Source: Anaerolineaceae bacterium (GTDB taxonomy: Bacteria > Chloroflexota > Anaerolineae > Anaerolineales > Anaerolineaceae). Taken from it: a stretch of 64,000 nucleotides of DNA. Made by a program: the position numbers and the translations under genes. Position 1 is the stretch's first letter. Each line of letters opens with the position of its first letter. The notes under the pieces are model-generated. The model did not search any database and was not told the DNA's origin. It saw only the letters and a program-made list of their open reading frames with translations. Positions 54,913 through 63,645 of the stretch are shown here, piece by piece. The stretch covers positions 93,709-157,708 of the forward strand of contig DQHW01000007.1 in NCBI GenBank assembly GCA_003524305.1, read 5' to 3'.

Positions 54913-55143
54913 CTAAGCTTTTGACCAACCAATTGTGAATGGAATACTAATTGCGCCAGTGGGGCAACTATTCTCACAAGCGAAACAAAGGATGCATGCA
55001 TTATTGATATCGATTTCTGGAAATTGCGAAACCATTTGGAGGGTGTTTGTTGGACAAACAAGTACACATACACCACATTGTGTGCATTTACTTTTGCTAA
55101 TTTTAAGAAATATTTTCCGTTTTATTTCCACAGAAACCACCAA
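54913..55143 (-). CDS. Ferredoxin with two [4Fe-4S] clusters
   Basis: 76 residues. Two complete motifs CTQCGVCVLVCP and CILCFACENSCP hold two [4Fe-4S] clusters, so it transfers single electrons. It sits between Crp/Fnr regulator 2 and the NO-reductase-like genes, and could feed electrons to the complex. The start is TTG at 55143 or GTG at 55131; neither has a strong ribosome site. Confidence 0.88.
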   Translation of the reverse strand: MVVSVEIKRKIFLKISKSKCTQCGVCVLVCPTNTLQMVSQFPEIDINNACILCFACENSCPTGAISIPFTIGWSKA

Positions 55144-55206
55144 ACATAGAATAGATCATATGTTAGCGTGTGGTCATGTATATTTTCAACGACTTATGTC
55201 TTATTT

Positions 55207-55872
55207 TTAGAACTGAGTTTCTTCTTCCAATGCAGTTCGATCAAGTAGTACAAACTTGCTGCCTTCCCTACGAATTAGTCCTGCATCCATAAAACTACGC
55301 AAAGTACGGCCTACCACATCGCGGACGGTTCCGAGATGAGAGGCAATTTCATCCTGAGTCCATAGATTGTGTTGATCGCGTGAATCAGCTTGATCAATTA
55401 AAAAACTCGCTAATCGTCCTCGAATTGAATGAAGGGACAACCTTTCAACCAGGACGGTTAAGTGATCCAGACGGTGGGCAAAATCAGTCAGCACGTGATA
55501 GGCAAGGTCTGCTCTGGTTTTCAAAAGCAAGCGATATTTTTCAATGGAAATCGTTAGCAGTTTTGTTTTACCCAAAGATCGGGCAGACGCCCTGTGATTG
55601 CAGTTTGAATCCACTGCCGGAACGGTATTAAAATGAGCCCCCGGCAATAAGGTGATGAGTATTTGTTCTCTGCCTTCTTTGGTAAGGTGATAGACTTGAA
55701 CCGAACCAGAAATGACAAACGCTGCCCACAAGCAAGGTTCGCCCTCCAGTTGGATAATCTCATTATTGGAATAGCATTGAATTGTTGAGTTTTTTTCAAT
55801 GAAGGCCAAAGTTTCATGGCTTAGATTTGAAAAAAAGGGAAGTTCGGGGAACTTATTTAGATTGGCACTCAT
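55207..55872 (-). CDS. Crp/Fnr family regulator 2
   Basis: 221 residues from the ATG at 55872 (a longer frame to 55944 runs through a hairpin and is rejected). The sensor domain is at about 10-125 and the helix-turn-helix is WTQDEIASHLGTVRDVVGRTLRSF. LGTVRDV is identical to that of regulator 1, so both likely read the same DNA. Its cysteines do not form an Fnr-type cluster. It heads the ferredoxin and NO-reductase-like genes. Confidence 0.86.
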   Translation of the reverse strand: MSANLNKFPELPFFSNLSHETLAFIEKNSTIQCYSNNEIIQLEGEPCLWAAFVISGSVQVYHLTKEGREQILITLLPGAHFNTVPAVDSNCNHRASARSLGKTKLLTISIEKYRLLLKTRADLAYHVLTDFAHRLDHLTVLVERLSLHSIRGRLASFLIDQADSRDQHNLWTQDEIASHLGTVRDVVGRTLRSFMDAGLIRREGSKFVLLDRTALEEETQF

Positions 55873-55881
55873 GTTGAAATG

Positions 55882-55890
55882 ATTATAGCA
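55882..55890 (-). promoter_or_regulatory. Extended -10 promoter of Crp/Fnr regulator 2
   Basis: On the minus strand TGCTATAAT is a perfect extended -10. The start codon follows only about 10 bases later, so the transcript would be nearly leaderless. Confidence 0.6.
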
Positions 55891-55930
55891 AAAAGGGAAC
55901 TTACATTTACCAGCAAGTTCCCTTTTTGCT
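55887..55930 (-). terminator. Terminator of the efflux/lipoprotein operon
   Basis: AGCAAAAAGGGAACTT (55887-55902) and its perfect 16-base complement (55915-55930) form a stem with a 12-base loop and a T-run inside. It lies 50 bases after the stop of the last lipoprotein gene and overlaps the next promoter. Confidence 0.8.
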
Positions 55931-55979
55931 ATTACCGAAAACATGAAGTCTTGTATAAATCAGTACGAAAATTGGTTAT

Positions 55980-56564
55980 TTATTTAATGTTCATCAAATA
56001 TTCTATTGTTTTTTCAAATAACAGAGTCTTTGCTGACTGGCCTGAACCAGTGGTTTGGCCGGCAGCTTCTGCTGTGGCGCGATAAGCAGCTTTTTCTTCT
56101 TCAGTTTTAGTGCTTCCTGATCCAGGAACTTTTGTTACCCCAGGGATCGGGGTAGGGAGAACTACACCATATTCTGCATAGAAGGAATTCAATTGGGCAT
56201 TCGTTATCTTCATTTCTGCAATTGATTTTAATTGATCTGTTGTCAAGGTCGTTGTAATTTGATCCTGAATTGCGGTCAATTCTTCACTTGCAGTTGTCGT
56301 ATCACCCGAAAGGGCGATTATGCCTTGCCACAGTGGAATGAGTGATTGAGCTTGCTCAAAAGTTATTGAATTGGCTGTGTTTGCTAATTTTATGGTTCCA
56401 TAGGCTAATTGCGACCTGATGTTTGTTGCATCCGCATAATCAACACTTAAATAGGCACTGGCCAGAGAAGTTGGTTCGATGGATGAGGAGGAGGATGTAG
56501 AAGAACATCCAGATAGAAATATTCCAATTACGAGAACTATAAGTAAATGTTTACGGTTTATCAT
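55980..56564 (-). CDS. Lipoprotein, paralogue of the upstream gene
   Basis: 194 residues. The signal ends in a lipobox (LSGC) followed by a Ser-rich linker. The body has SQLAYGTIKLANTANSITFEQAQSLIPLW, a long helical stretch, and ends in TIEYLMNIK. It aligns along its whole length with the next lipoprotein. AAGG lies 8 bases before the ATG at 56564; a GTG at 56573 is an alternative. Function unknown; its place after a MacAB-type pump suggests a partner or substrate. Confidence 0.75.
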   Translation of the reverse strand: MINRKHLLIVLVIGIFLSGCSSTSSSSSIEPTSLASAYLSVDYADATNIRSQLAYGTIKLANTANSITFEQAQSLIPLWQGIIALSGDTTTASEELTAIQDQITTTLTTDQLKSIAEMKITNAQLNSFYAEYGVVLPTPIPGVTKVPGSGSTKTEEEKAAYRATAEAAGQTTGSGQSAKTLLFEKTIEYLMNIK

Positions 56565-56574
56565 TTTTTTCACC

Positions 56575-57255
56575 TTAATTTATATTTTCGAGATAAGAGA
56601 TTAGTGCATTGGTAATCACAACAGAAAGTCCGTTTTCACTGTTAGGGCTGGTTCCGATCATTCCATTTTCAGCTTGTTTGGTTGCTCGTGCCTCAGGCGA
56701 TAGGCCCTGACCGGTTCCTTGACCAGTTCCAGATCCAGACCCGGTACCCACCGTAACACCATTTGCAGTCGCCCAAGTTTGAATGTCAGTTTGTGAAAGT
56801 TTCATGGAATTTATCAAATTGATTTGATTTGAACTTAATGTAGCTTCGATTTGAGCCAGGACGGCATTAACTTCTTCCTCAGGACTTGTTCCATTATTTG
56901 TCATATTTTGAAGCGCTTGCCATAGCAGAAGTAATTGAGGTGCCTGATCCAGGCTGACTGGATTTTCGGTTTCAGCAAGTTTGAGAGTGCCCAACGCGAG
57001 CATTAATCTTGAAGACAAGGCGTTTTCATAGGAAAAGTCTAATTGTGCCTGTGTTGCTACTTCAGGTGCTGTGTTTTCAACAATAACTTCTGTCGATATT
57101 GGAAGTTCAGGTATTGTGTTACCTTCAGAACTTGTGGGAACCGATGTTGCAGGGTTTATATCCACCAACACGGGTGTTTGGGTTGGAGTAGTTCCACATG
57201 CTGTTAATAGTACAAAACTCGTTAGTATAAGAGACAAAAGAATCAAGCGTTTCAT
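56575..57255 (-). CDS. Lipoprotein with Gly/Ser linker, paralogue of the next gene
   Basis: 226 residues. Lipobox LTAC, then a Thr/Pro-rich linker to about residue 65, then SRLMLALGTLKLAETENPVSLDQAPQLLLLW as in the sister gene. A Gly-rich GTGSGSGTGQGTGQG stretch lies near the end, and the last residues (ITNALISYLENIN) match the sister. Part of the five-gene efflux operon. No family is recognised. Confidence 0.75.
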   Translation of the reverse strand: MKRLILLSLILTSFVLLTACGTTPTQTPVLVDINPATSVPTSSEGNTIPELPISTEVIVENTAPEVATQAQLDFSYENALSSRLMLALGTLKLAETENPVSLDQAPQLLLLWQALQNMTNNGTSPEEEVNAVLAQIEATLSSNQINLINSMKLSQTDIQTWATANGVTVGTGSGSGTGQGTGQGLSPEARATKQAENGMIGTSPNSENGLSVVITNALISYLENIN

Positions 57256-57286
57256 TTAAGTATTCCTTTCGGTATATGTAAATTGT

Positions 57287-58498
57287 TTACTCATGTCGTA
57301 ACGCGACAATCGGGTCAAGTTTTGCAGCCTGGGTGGCCGGATAATAGCCGAAGAAAATACCGACAATTGCCGCTGCTCCAAACGCAATGGGTATAGAAAC
57401 CGGAACGATGGCAGTCTCCATTGTTCCTAGGGCTCCAAATAGATAAGAGCCTCCAACGCCAATAATTACGCCAATGAATCCACCAGCCAAACTGAGAATG
57501 ACGGCTTCGAGCAAAAATTGGAGCAGAACGTCTGATGGTTGCGCACCAAGTGCCTGGCGCAATCCTATTTCTCTAGTGCGTTCAGTAACACTTACGAGCA
57601 TAATATTCATAATGCCAATACCACCAACTACAAGGGATATTCCTGCCACCCAAGCTAAAAGGTCTCGAAATGCAGATGTGGTAGCTTCTTGAGTGGCGAT
57701 AATATCTTGCTGGGTTTGAACACTGAAATCTGGTTTTGATGCATCAACATCGTGCCGCTCGGCTAATACAGAAGTAATTTGTGTAATTACACTGGGTATA
57801 TTTTCTTGACTTTCAGCTTTAACGTAGATGGTTTTTACTCTGTCACCGCCAATTGTCATGGCTGGCATGTATTTTTGAAAGACCAGGTTGATGGGCAGGT
57901 AAATTCGACCGTCATAATCAATATCTGCGACCATTCCTTTGGATTCCATGATACCGATGACCGTTAATTTAGTCGAACCTACCGTTATAGTTTGACCAAG
58001 GGGATCAGTCTCTCCAAAAAGATCATTGGCGATGCCAGACCCAAGTACAGCTACTTTGGCTTTTCGATCATCTTCACTCATATCAAAATACCGGCCAGAA
58101 CTCACTGCATAGTCTCGTACGTTTGGAAAATCTGCAGTTGTGCCGATCACTGCAATTGACTCGAGGGTGATGTCTTCTGCTTTAACTGTTAGTGCAGGCG
58201 GTGCTTGTTCTGCAGTGACACCAGTAATCCCAACAACTTGATCCGTTATGGCGTAAAAATCATCAATAAGCATGGTTTTTGCTGCACCAGGAACACCCCT
58301 TGCTGGAGAAACAATAATCAGGTTGGCTCCAAGCGCATTGATCTGCTCAGCGATTGCAGCCTCGGTTCCTGCGCTTACAGCCAACATGATAATTACAGAG
58401 GCGACTCCAATAATTACCCCCAGTGTTGTGAGAACAGACCGAATCTTATTTAGCATTAGTCCTTCCCAGGCAGAATGGAGAATTTTTTTTGGTTTCAT
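57287..58498 (-). CDS. ABC transporter permease, MacB/FtsX type
   Basis: 403 residues. One helix at the N-terminus (LTTLGVIIGVASVIIMLAVSAG), a MacB periplasmic-type domain (about 45-250), then three helices (WVAGISLVVGGIGIMNIMLVSV and the C-terminal pair). This is the mechanotransmission type of ABC exporter, not a channel importer. It overlaps the ATPase gene by 4 bases. Confidence 0.92.
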   Translation of the reverse strand: MKPKKILHSAWEGLMLNKIRSVLTTLGVIIGVASVIIMLAVSAGTEAAIAEQINALGANLIIVSPARGVPGAAKTMLIDDFYAITDQVVGITGVTAEQAPPALTVKAEDITLESIAVIGTTADFPNVRDYAVSSGRYFDMSEDDRKAKVAVLGSGIANDLFGETDPLGQTITVGSTKLTVIGIMESKGMVADIDYDGRIYLPINLVFQKYMPAMTIGGDRVKTIYVKAESQENIPSVITQITSVLAERHDVDASKPDFSVQTQQDIIATQEATTSAFRDLLAWVAGISLVVGGIGIMNIMLVSVTERTREIGLRQALGAQPSDVLLQFLLEAVILSLAGGFIGVIIGVGGSYLFGALGTMETAIVPVSIPIAFGAAAIVGIFFGYYPATQAAKLDPIVALRHE

Positions 58499-59226
58499 TT
58501 AGGTTCCTTCTTTCCAAAACAAGGATTCTTTCCATTTTTACCATCGGAGAGGATCAAACCATCTTTTACACAAATCACTCTATCAGCATGTTGGGCGATA
58601 TCAGGTTCGTGGGTTACCATCACAATAGTTGCCCCAGAGCTGTGGAGGTTTTGAAGAATATCCATTATTTCAATACTTGATTTTGAATCCAAATTGCCAG
58701 TGGGTTCATCAGCAAGGATCAACGGTGGTTGGTTAACCAGTGCTCTTGCGATTGCCACGCGCTGCTGCTGACCTCCTGAAAGTTGATTCGGGCGATGATG
58801 AATCCTTGCTCCCAACCCAACAGATTCAAGTGACTTTATAGCTCTCGATTCAGCCTCAGTGTCAGAGATGTCATCCAAGGGGATATAGAGCATCGGCATC
58901 ATCACATTTGCCAATGCACTTAAGCGCGGCAACAGATTAAAGGATTGAAAAATGAATCCCAGTTTCTGATTTCTGATCTTCGCCAGTTCGTTTTTACTAA
59001 GCTTGCTTACATCATGACCATCGAGCAAATAAGAACCTGTAGTAGGGCGGTCAAGACATCCCAATATATTCATTAAGGTAGATTTTCCAGAACCTGAGTG
59101 GCCCATGATCGCTACAAATTCACCTTGATTTACCTGAACATTTACTCCTGCTAAAGCAGATACAGCAGCTTCACCTTCGCCGTACACCTTGGTCATTTCT
59201 TTAATTTCTATGAGCGGTGTTTTCAT
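58495..59226 (-). CDS. ABC transporter ATP-binding protein, MacB/LolD type
   Basis: 243 residues. Walker A GHSGSGKST, Q-loop, signature LSGGQQQR, Walker B ILADEPTGNLD and switch His (VTHEPD) are all present. It powers the permease next to it. In Gram-positive-type or monoderm Chloroflexi such systems export peptides or drugs, or move lipoproteins. Confidence 0.94.
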   Translation of the reverse strand: MKTPLIEIKEMTKVYGEGEAAVSALAGVNVQVNQGEFVAIMGHSGSGKSTLMNILGCLDRPTTGSYLLDGHDVSKLSKNELAKIRNQKLGFIFQSFNLLPRLSALANVMMPMLYIPLDDISDTEAESRAIKSLESVGLGARIHHRPNQLSGGQQQRVAIARALVNQPPLILADEPTGNLDSKSSIEIMDILQNLHSSGATIVMVTHEPDIAQHADRVICVKDGLILSDGKNGKNPCFGKKEPK

Positions 59227-59245
59227 TTCGTTTGACCTATCTTTA

Positions 59246-60661
59246 CTAATTGGTTTCTACAGTACCGGTGCTAATTACATCACCAGATTTAAGACCGCTC
59301 AACACTTCTGCATTGGCAAAATCACGTAGACCAATTGTTACAGGGGTCAGGGTTAACGAACCATCAGCTTTCACTATGAAAACCGCATAAGATCCTGGCG
59401 TTAATTCGCGAAGTGCTTGAACTGGAATTATTAATGCATTGTGGGTTTCTCCGGCAATTATTTCAACATCAACAGTCATGCCTACCAGGATGTCGAAGGA
59501 GGGTTGTTCTGGAAGTGTTCCCCAAACAACCACAGCAGGTGATCCATCAATTGTTTGAAGTGCACGTTCAATTAATGTCACTTTTCCTTCAAGTGTTGTT
59601 TCAGGATAAGCATTGAATGTGTATAAAGTGCGATTTTCTAGAGACAAACCTGCTAGGTCGGTCTCATCCATATAAAACTTAACTTGTAAATCATCAAGGG
59701 AAGTAAGGGTTAATACTGGACTTGTCGAGACACTTTGCCCCGGAACAATATCCAAATTGATCACGACACCGTCGAAGGGAGCGATTAAGCGGGAATTATC
59801 CAGTGCGATTCGCGCATTTTCGTAGGCAAGGTATTCGAGTTTCAACTTTGACAAAGAAGTGCCATCAGATGCAACCAGAGATTTCTCAAGTTCGTTAATA
59901 TCCCCAGATTGAAGGATGGCTAAAGCCTGCTTTGCTTCATCAAGCTGTGCTTTGGATAAGTCGAGAATCGCTCGAATAGTATCCGAGTCTAGAGGATCAG
60001 GATCATTTTGGTAATAAGCTAAATTGACCTTTGCATTACTGACGTTTATCCGTGCCTGGGCAAGAGATGCCAATGCTTGCGCTTTTCTTAGATCGCCATC
60101 AGGTGTTTCACTAAATCCGGCATATTTTTCTTCCGCATTTAGGAGTGCATCTTGAGCGGTAATATAAACCGAGTTTAAAATCGCTATATCATTTTCTGAG
60201 CCTATGGGGTTGTCTAATGTATAAAACTGACCAAGAGCATTGTTATATGCAATTTCTGCATTATTGGCGTCAATTTGGTAGGCTGCAATGCCCGCCGGAG
60301 AAAATAGTGATTTGATATTGGCTTCTGCCTGTGAGAATGCAATTTGTTGATTCGTATTTTCAAGGTTTGCTAAAACATCACCCTTGGTTACATTTTGGCC
60401 TGAGGTGACATAAACCTCAGACACAATTCCACCAGTCCGAAAACCCAGCCCTGCCTGCGCTGATGAAATGATCAATCCACTGCCAGAGGCGCTAACCACT
60501 AAATCTCCAGTTCTAACTTTCGCAGTCTGGATCGATGGGCTTTCATCGTCAGCAGAGGTTAGTTTAATCTGTGTTGTGAAAAATATTCCAATAATGGTTA
60601 ATACGAGAACCCCACCAAGCATAAACCAAACCTTGCGACTCTTCAAATTTATTTTCTTCAT
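59246..60661 (-). CDS. Membrane fusion protein, MacA/HlyD type
   Basis: 471 residues. An N-terminal helix (VWFMLGGVLVLTIIGIFFTTQI), a lipoyl/biotinyl-like half (VSEVYVTSGQNVTKGDVLANLEN), a long helical hairpin (about 100-290), the second half (LIAPFDGVVINLDIVPGQSV) and a beta-barrel. It couples the ABC pump to outside. GGAG lies before the ATG. First gene of the operon MFP-ATPase-permease-two lipoproteins. Confidence 0.9.
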   Translation of the reverse strand: MKKINLKSRKVWFMLGGVLVLTIIGIFFTTQIKLTSADDESPSIQTAKVRTGDLVVSASGSGLIISSAQAGLGFRTGGIVSEVYVTSGQNVTKGDVLANLENTNQQIAFSQAEANIKSLFSPAGIAAYQIDANNAEIAYNNALGQFYTLDNPIGSENDIAILNSVYITAQDALLNAEEKYAGFSETPDGDLRKAQALASLAQARINVSNAKVNLAYYQNDPDPLDSDTIRAILDLSKAQLDEAKQALAILQSGDINELEKSLVASDGTSLSKLKLEYLAYENARIALDNSRLIAPFDGVVINLDIVPGQSVSTSPVLTLTSLDDLQVKFYMDETDLAGLSLENRTLYTFNAYPETTLEGKVTLIERALQTIDGSPAVVVWGTLPEQPSFDILVGMTVDVEIIAGETHNALIIPVQALRELTPGSYAVFIVKADGSLTLTPVTIGLRDFANAEVLSGLKSGDVISTGTVETN

Positions 60662-61091
60662 TGCCTACTCCATCTCTTAATAGATTGATTTGTTGAGTAT
60701 AGGAGAGAGATGTGAATTGGTTGTGAAGGTGGGCTGAAGATTGTGTGAATTTAGGACTATTTATGAAATGTAAAATTAGAAATCGTAGCTAATCTTGAGA
60801 AACCATCCAATATAAAAATTTCGATGGTACTCATTCAAAATTCAAGCCCTTTTGGGGTAAATAGTGCTCTTCTATAAGCCAAGCAGAATAAAACGAAGGT
60901 TTGTACGGAGACTGCAAATAGCAAAATCACCGGATAGTAAACACATAAGAAATTCCAATTCTAGGAGTTTTTTCAAATAGAAGTGAAGGGGAAGACACAG
61001 GCCATTAACCTTATGGCCACAAATCCATCAAAGTGTTTTTTCGTTGACTTTTACGAGTTAAAACAACAAATAACCACCATTTCTGGTGTTT

Positions 61092-61125
61092 GTAGCGGGG
61101 AGTGGATATCATCCCTCAATGGGAT
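61092..61125 (-). repeat. Dispersed repeat, copy R2
   Basis: GTAGCGGGGAGTGGATATCA and the following hairpin ATCCC-TCAAT-GGGAT. Identical to R3 over the 22 bases visible there, and differs from R1 by one substitution and a small indel. A hairpin (CACCA/TGGTG) lies just to the left, and a terminator just to the right. Confidence 0.7.
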
Positions 61126-61140
61126 AAGAACGCAGATAAC

Positions 61141-61163
61141 AAAAGACACTCTTTCGAAAGTCT
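61141..61163 (-). terminator. Terminator following the tRNA-Thr scar
   Basis: Read on the minus strand, an imperfect hairpin around CTTTCGAAAG ends in GTGTCTTTT, 8 bases after the tRNA 3' end. It is where the original tRNA terminator would be. Confidence 0.6.
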
Positions 61164-61170
61164 CATCTAG

Positions 61171-61210
61171 TAGCGGGGGTGCGATTCGAACGCACGACCT
61201 CCGGGTTACA
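61171..61210 (-). tRNA. tRNA-Thr 3'-half fragment, likely attachment-site scar
   Basis: On the minus strand 40 bases match tRNA positions 34-73: anticodon TGT, A37-A38, CCCGG, variable loop AGGTC, T-arm GTGCG-TTCGAAT-CGCAC with perfect stem, and acceptor CCCCGCT-A. The 5' half is absent: the bases beyond the anticodon cannot form the anticodon stem, and no AGCGGGG acceptor strand is found. A break exactly at the anticodon is typical of tyrosine-integrase crossover in a tRNA gene. Confidence 0.75.
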
Positions 61211-62089
61211 CCAGCACCCAGCGCGGTGTGAGTAATGCTCCTGAATCCGTGTCACGTTGCCCATGTTTTTGGGTTTGTGCGGCGGGTTCTGCAAACACTT
61301 GCCCCTGCAGCAAGTGCAGGTGTCAGCCAAACCGACGAACGCTGGTTATTGCTTGCCCGGCATGCAGCGATAGTTGATCGATATTGGTATAGAAGTCCTT
61401 TTACGTGGGTTCGTCAAGTCCTTTTTCCCGATTTCTTGAGACAATTTTTCCAATTTATTTTAATCAAATCCATTCTTGAGTGGTGGTGCACCCTCCTTAT
61501 TTCGCAATAAAGCTTTGCGTTTGTAGTTATTAATTCCTATTCATGGGTGTTTCTTAATCTCACAAATGGATTATCTTTATCAGCTATTTCAAGAATTGAC
61601 AGCCGAAAAAAACAAGTCACGATTATTGTCATAATAAATATTGATTTTCAAGATCACGGCTAGATCGTCTGATTAGAATAAAACTTAGAATTATTGGCTT
61701 TTTGAATTGTTTTTAATATTGCAGTAGCTATCAGGCAGTAAGTGCATTGGAAACTAAATTACGTTAGTTCGGGATATGGGATTTATCTGCGGGATCAAAT
61801 TCCAAACACAAATTTGGTTACTCACAATGGCTTCTGTTCTTCACTTGATAGGCTTACATTGAATGGATAAACTGTTTTAACATGCCCTTTCCTATATCAT
61901 CAATTGCCTGAGAGGCGGCCTCTTCAATCGAATTTGGTTGCCACAACAGAAGATAATCTCTAAGAGACCCTCAATGGACAGTGTACTCAAGTTATTCTGC
62001 AATGCCGATATCCACGTTATAATAAGTATCAATATTAACTTCGATCGCAACTACACATATCATCTCATCAAATATTCTAGGGGCTTCGC

Positions 62090-63052
62090 ATGGCTAATTT
62101 TGATTCTTTTGCCGAAATGATACAGCAAGTGATAGTCTACTCTGGGAATGAAGAAACCGAGCAGGCTGCCTACGATCTGCTGACCGAAGCCGCCCCGCAC
62201 TTTCCCGACCAGCACCAAGCCGCCCTGATCTACAATTGGCGCTATTGCGCCGCCGCCAAGATGAACCAAATCGATCTGGCGTTGCAACTCATTCAAGAGG
62301 CGCTGGATCTCGGTTTTTGGGCAAGCGCCGCGTATCTAACCTCTGATGATGACTTGAATTCACTGCAAGATCTGCCAGAATTCAAGCACCTGGTGGAACT
62401 CAACGAGCAAAAGTATCAGGAAGCCCTGGCGGAAACAAAACCGGTCGCCCTGATCTTGCAAGATCCACCAACAACAGGTCAGCCCCTGCCGCTGTTACTG
62501 TCCTTACATGGTAACGCCATGAACGCAGAAGAATCTGCCCAGCATTGGCAAAGCGCAGTCGCACTTGGCTGGTACACCGTTATCCTGCAATCATCCCAGA
62601 TATTCGGTCCCAATGCCTATGTGTGGAATGATCTCGAATTAGGCGCCAGCGAAATCAAAACGCACTATCAGGATTTGATCGCCTCCACCACGCTCGAACC
62701 TGGATTGACAGTTGTGGGTGGGTTTTCCAAAGGTGGCGAAATGGCCATTTGGCTGGCGCTGAAGGAAATCATCCCGCTGGCTGGTTTTATTGCTGTCAAC
62801 CCAGGCGGGCCTTACATTGATGATGTCAGCAAGTTCCTGCCGCTGCTCGAAAACTGCAAATCACTCAACCAGTTGCGTGCCTGGTTGGTAGCAGGTGAAA
62901 ATGATCGTAATCTTCCTAAATTCAAAGCGTTGCATGAAATGCTTTGTTCCCACGGTCTTAACTGCCAACTGATCATTGCCCCAAAGACCGAGCATGCCTT
63001 TCCAAAAGACTTCGACCAGACTCTGGCTCAAGCACTGCAAACCTTCCGCTAA
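62090..63052 (+). CDS. Alpha/beta hydrolase with N-terminal helical repeat region
   Basis: 320 residues. Residues 1-115 are helical and TPR-like; 117-320 form an alpha/beta hydrolase of the esterase/carboxylesterase type, with LLLSLHGNAMNAEE (oxyanion region), nucleophile S213 in GGFSKGGEM, D272 in AGENDRN and H302 in TEHAF. A cytoplasmic esterase or peptidase-like enzyme of unknown substrate. The ribosome site is weak (AGGGG). Its GC content is higher than its surroundings, and it lies next to mobile DNA, so it may have been acquired. Confidence 0.82.
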   Translation: MANFDSFAEMIQQVIVYSGNEETEQAAYDLLTEAAPHFPDQHQAALIYNWRYCAAAKMNQIDLALQLIQEALDLGFWASAAYLTSDDDLNSLQDLPEFKHLVELNEQKYQEALAETKPVALILQDPPTTGQPLPLLLSLHGNAMNAEESAQHWQSAVALGWYTVILQSSQIFGPNAYVWNDLELGASEIKTHYQDLIASTTLEPGLTVVGGFSKGGEMAIWLALKEIIPLAGFIAVNPGGPYIDDVSKFLPLLENCKSLNQLRAWLVAGENDRNLPKFKALHEMLCSHGLNCQLIIAPKTEHAFPKDFDQTLAQALQTFR

Positions 63053-63214
63053 ACAGGTACGATGGGCTTACGCTGTTCCTGACCAAGCATCATAAGGCCG
63101 TAAATTGACTAGCCTTAGGTATAGACGATTAATTGTCCTTGACCGCCTAACCCGAACTCACGTTAAATACGTTGAAGGTTTTGACAAATGAGAGACAATC
63201 GGTAAAAATGGCGG

Positions 63215-63645
63215 ATGAAAAAAGGGCATGTGAAATTGATAGAAGCGGATCGCGCTTTATTAGAAGCACTGACCAAGAAGGGTGAACTCAAGACGAGAGC
63301 CAATCAACGGGCTATAGGTTAGTTGGAATTGGATCGCGGCAAGTGTTTTACGTAAGTGGACGAAACCTTACAGGTCAATATCCCGAGCATCTCCAGATGG
63401 GCAAAGGAGTATCGGGAGCGAGGCTTGCAGGTTCTTCAAGATCAACCTCGCTCGGGGCGTCCGATAGAGATTGATGGACAGCAGCGGGCCAAGATTACGG
63501 CATTGGCGTGCAGTCAACCACCAGAAGGCTATGCCCAATGGAGTTTGCACTTGTTAGCCGACAAAGCGATCGAACTGGGCTATGTTGAGGGCATCTCGCA
63601 TACCGAAGTGCGTAAGATTTTCAAAAAAACGATCAAAACCGCATC
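63215..63645 (+). pseudogene. IS630-type transposase remnant
   Basis: One frame from the ATG at 63215 shows the N-terminal helix-turn-helix of IS630 transposases (NIPSISRWAKEYRERGLQVL, QDQPRSGRPIEIDGQQ, CSQPPEGYAQWSLHLLADKA, SHTEVRKIFKK). It is broken by two in-frame stops (after RANQRAIG and after GKCFT), and the catalytic DDE half is missing: after about 63645 the sequence is the antisense of an integrase. So it is dead and truncated. Confidence 0.8.

Larger units (their letters stand above)
60662..62089. other. Long non-coding stretch with repeat R2, a tRNA scar and probable gene remnants
   Basis: 1.43 kb without a convincing gene. It contains a hairpin before R2, R2 itself (61092-61125), a terminator (61141-61163) and a tRNA-Thr 3' half (61171-61210). 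Bases from 61210 to about 61380 are richer in GC and hold a hairpin (CACTTGC 61296 / GCAAGTG 61310). On the minus strand 61854-61962 a frame reads SIEEAASQAIDDIGKGMLKQ to a stop, which looks like the tail of a lost gene. Confidence 0.6.

Noticed and set aside
55873..55944. Longer start for Crp/Fnr regulator 2
   Set aside because: The extra 24 codons run through a perfect terminator hairpin and a -10 box and do not resemble the family.
61092..61125. Reading R1/R2/R3 as ordinary tRNA genes
   Set aside because: The 3' end looks like an acceptor strand, but there is no TTCRAAT T-loop, no 5-bp T-stem, and no matching 5' acceptor strand within 90 bases.
61235..61510. 91-codon plus-strand frame in the mobile region
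   Set aside because: No ribosome site, composition unlike a protein, and it starts inside the segment directly beside the tRNA scar.
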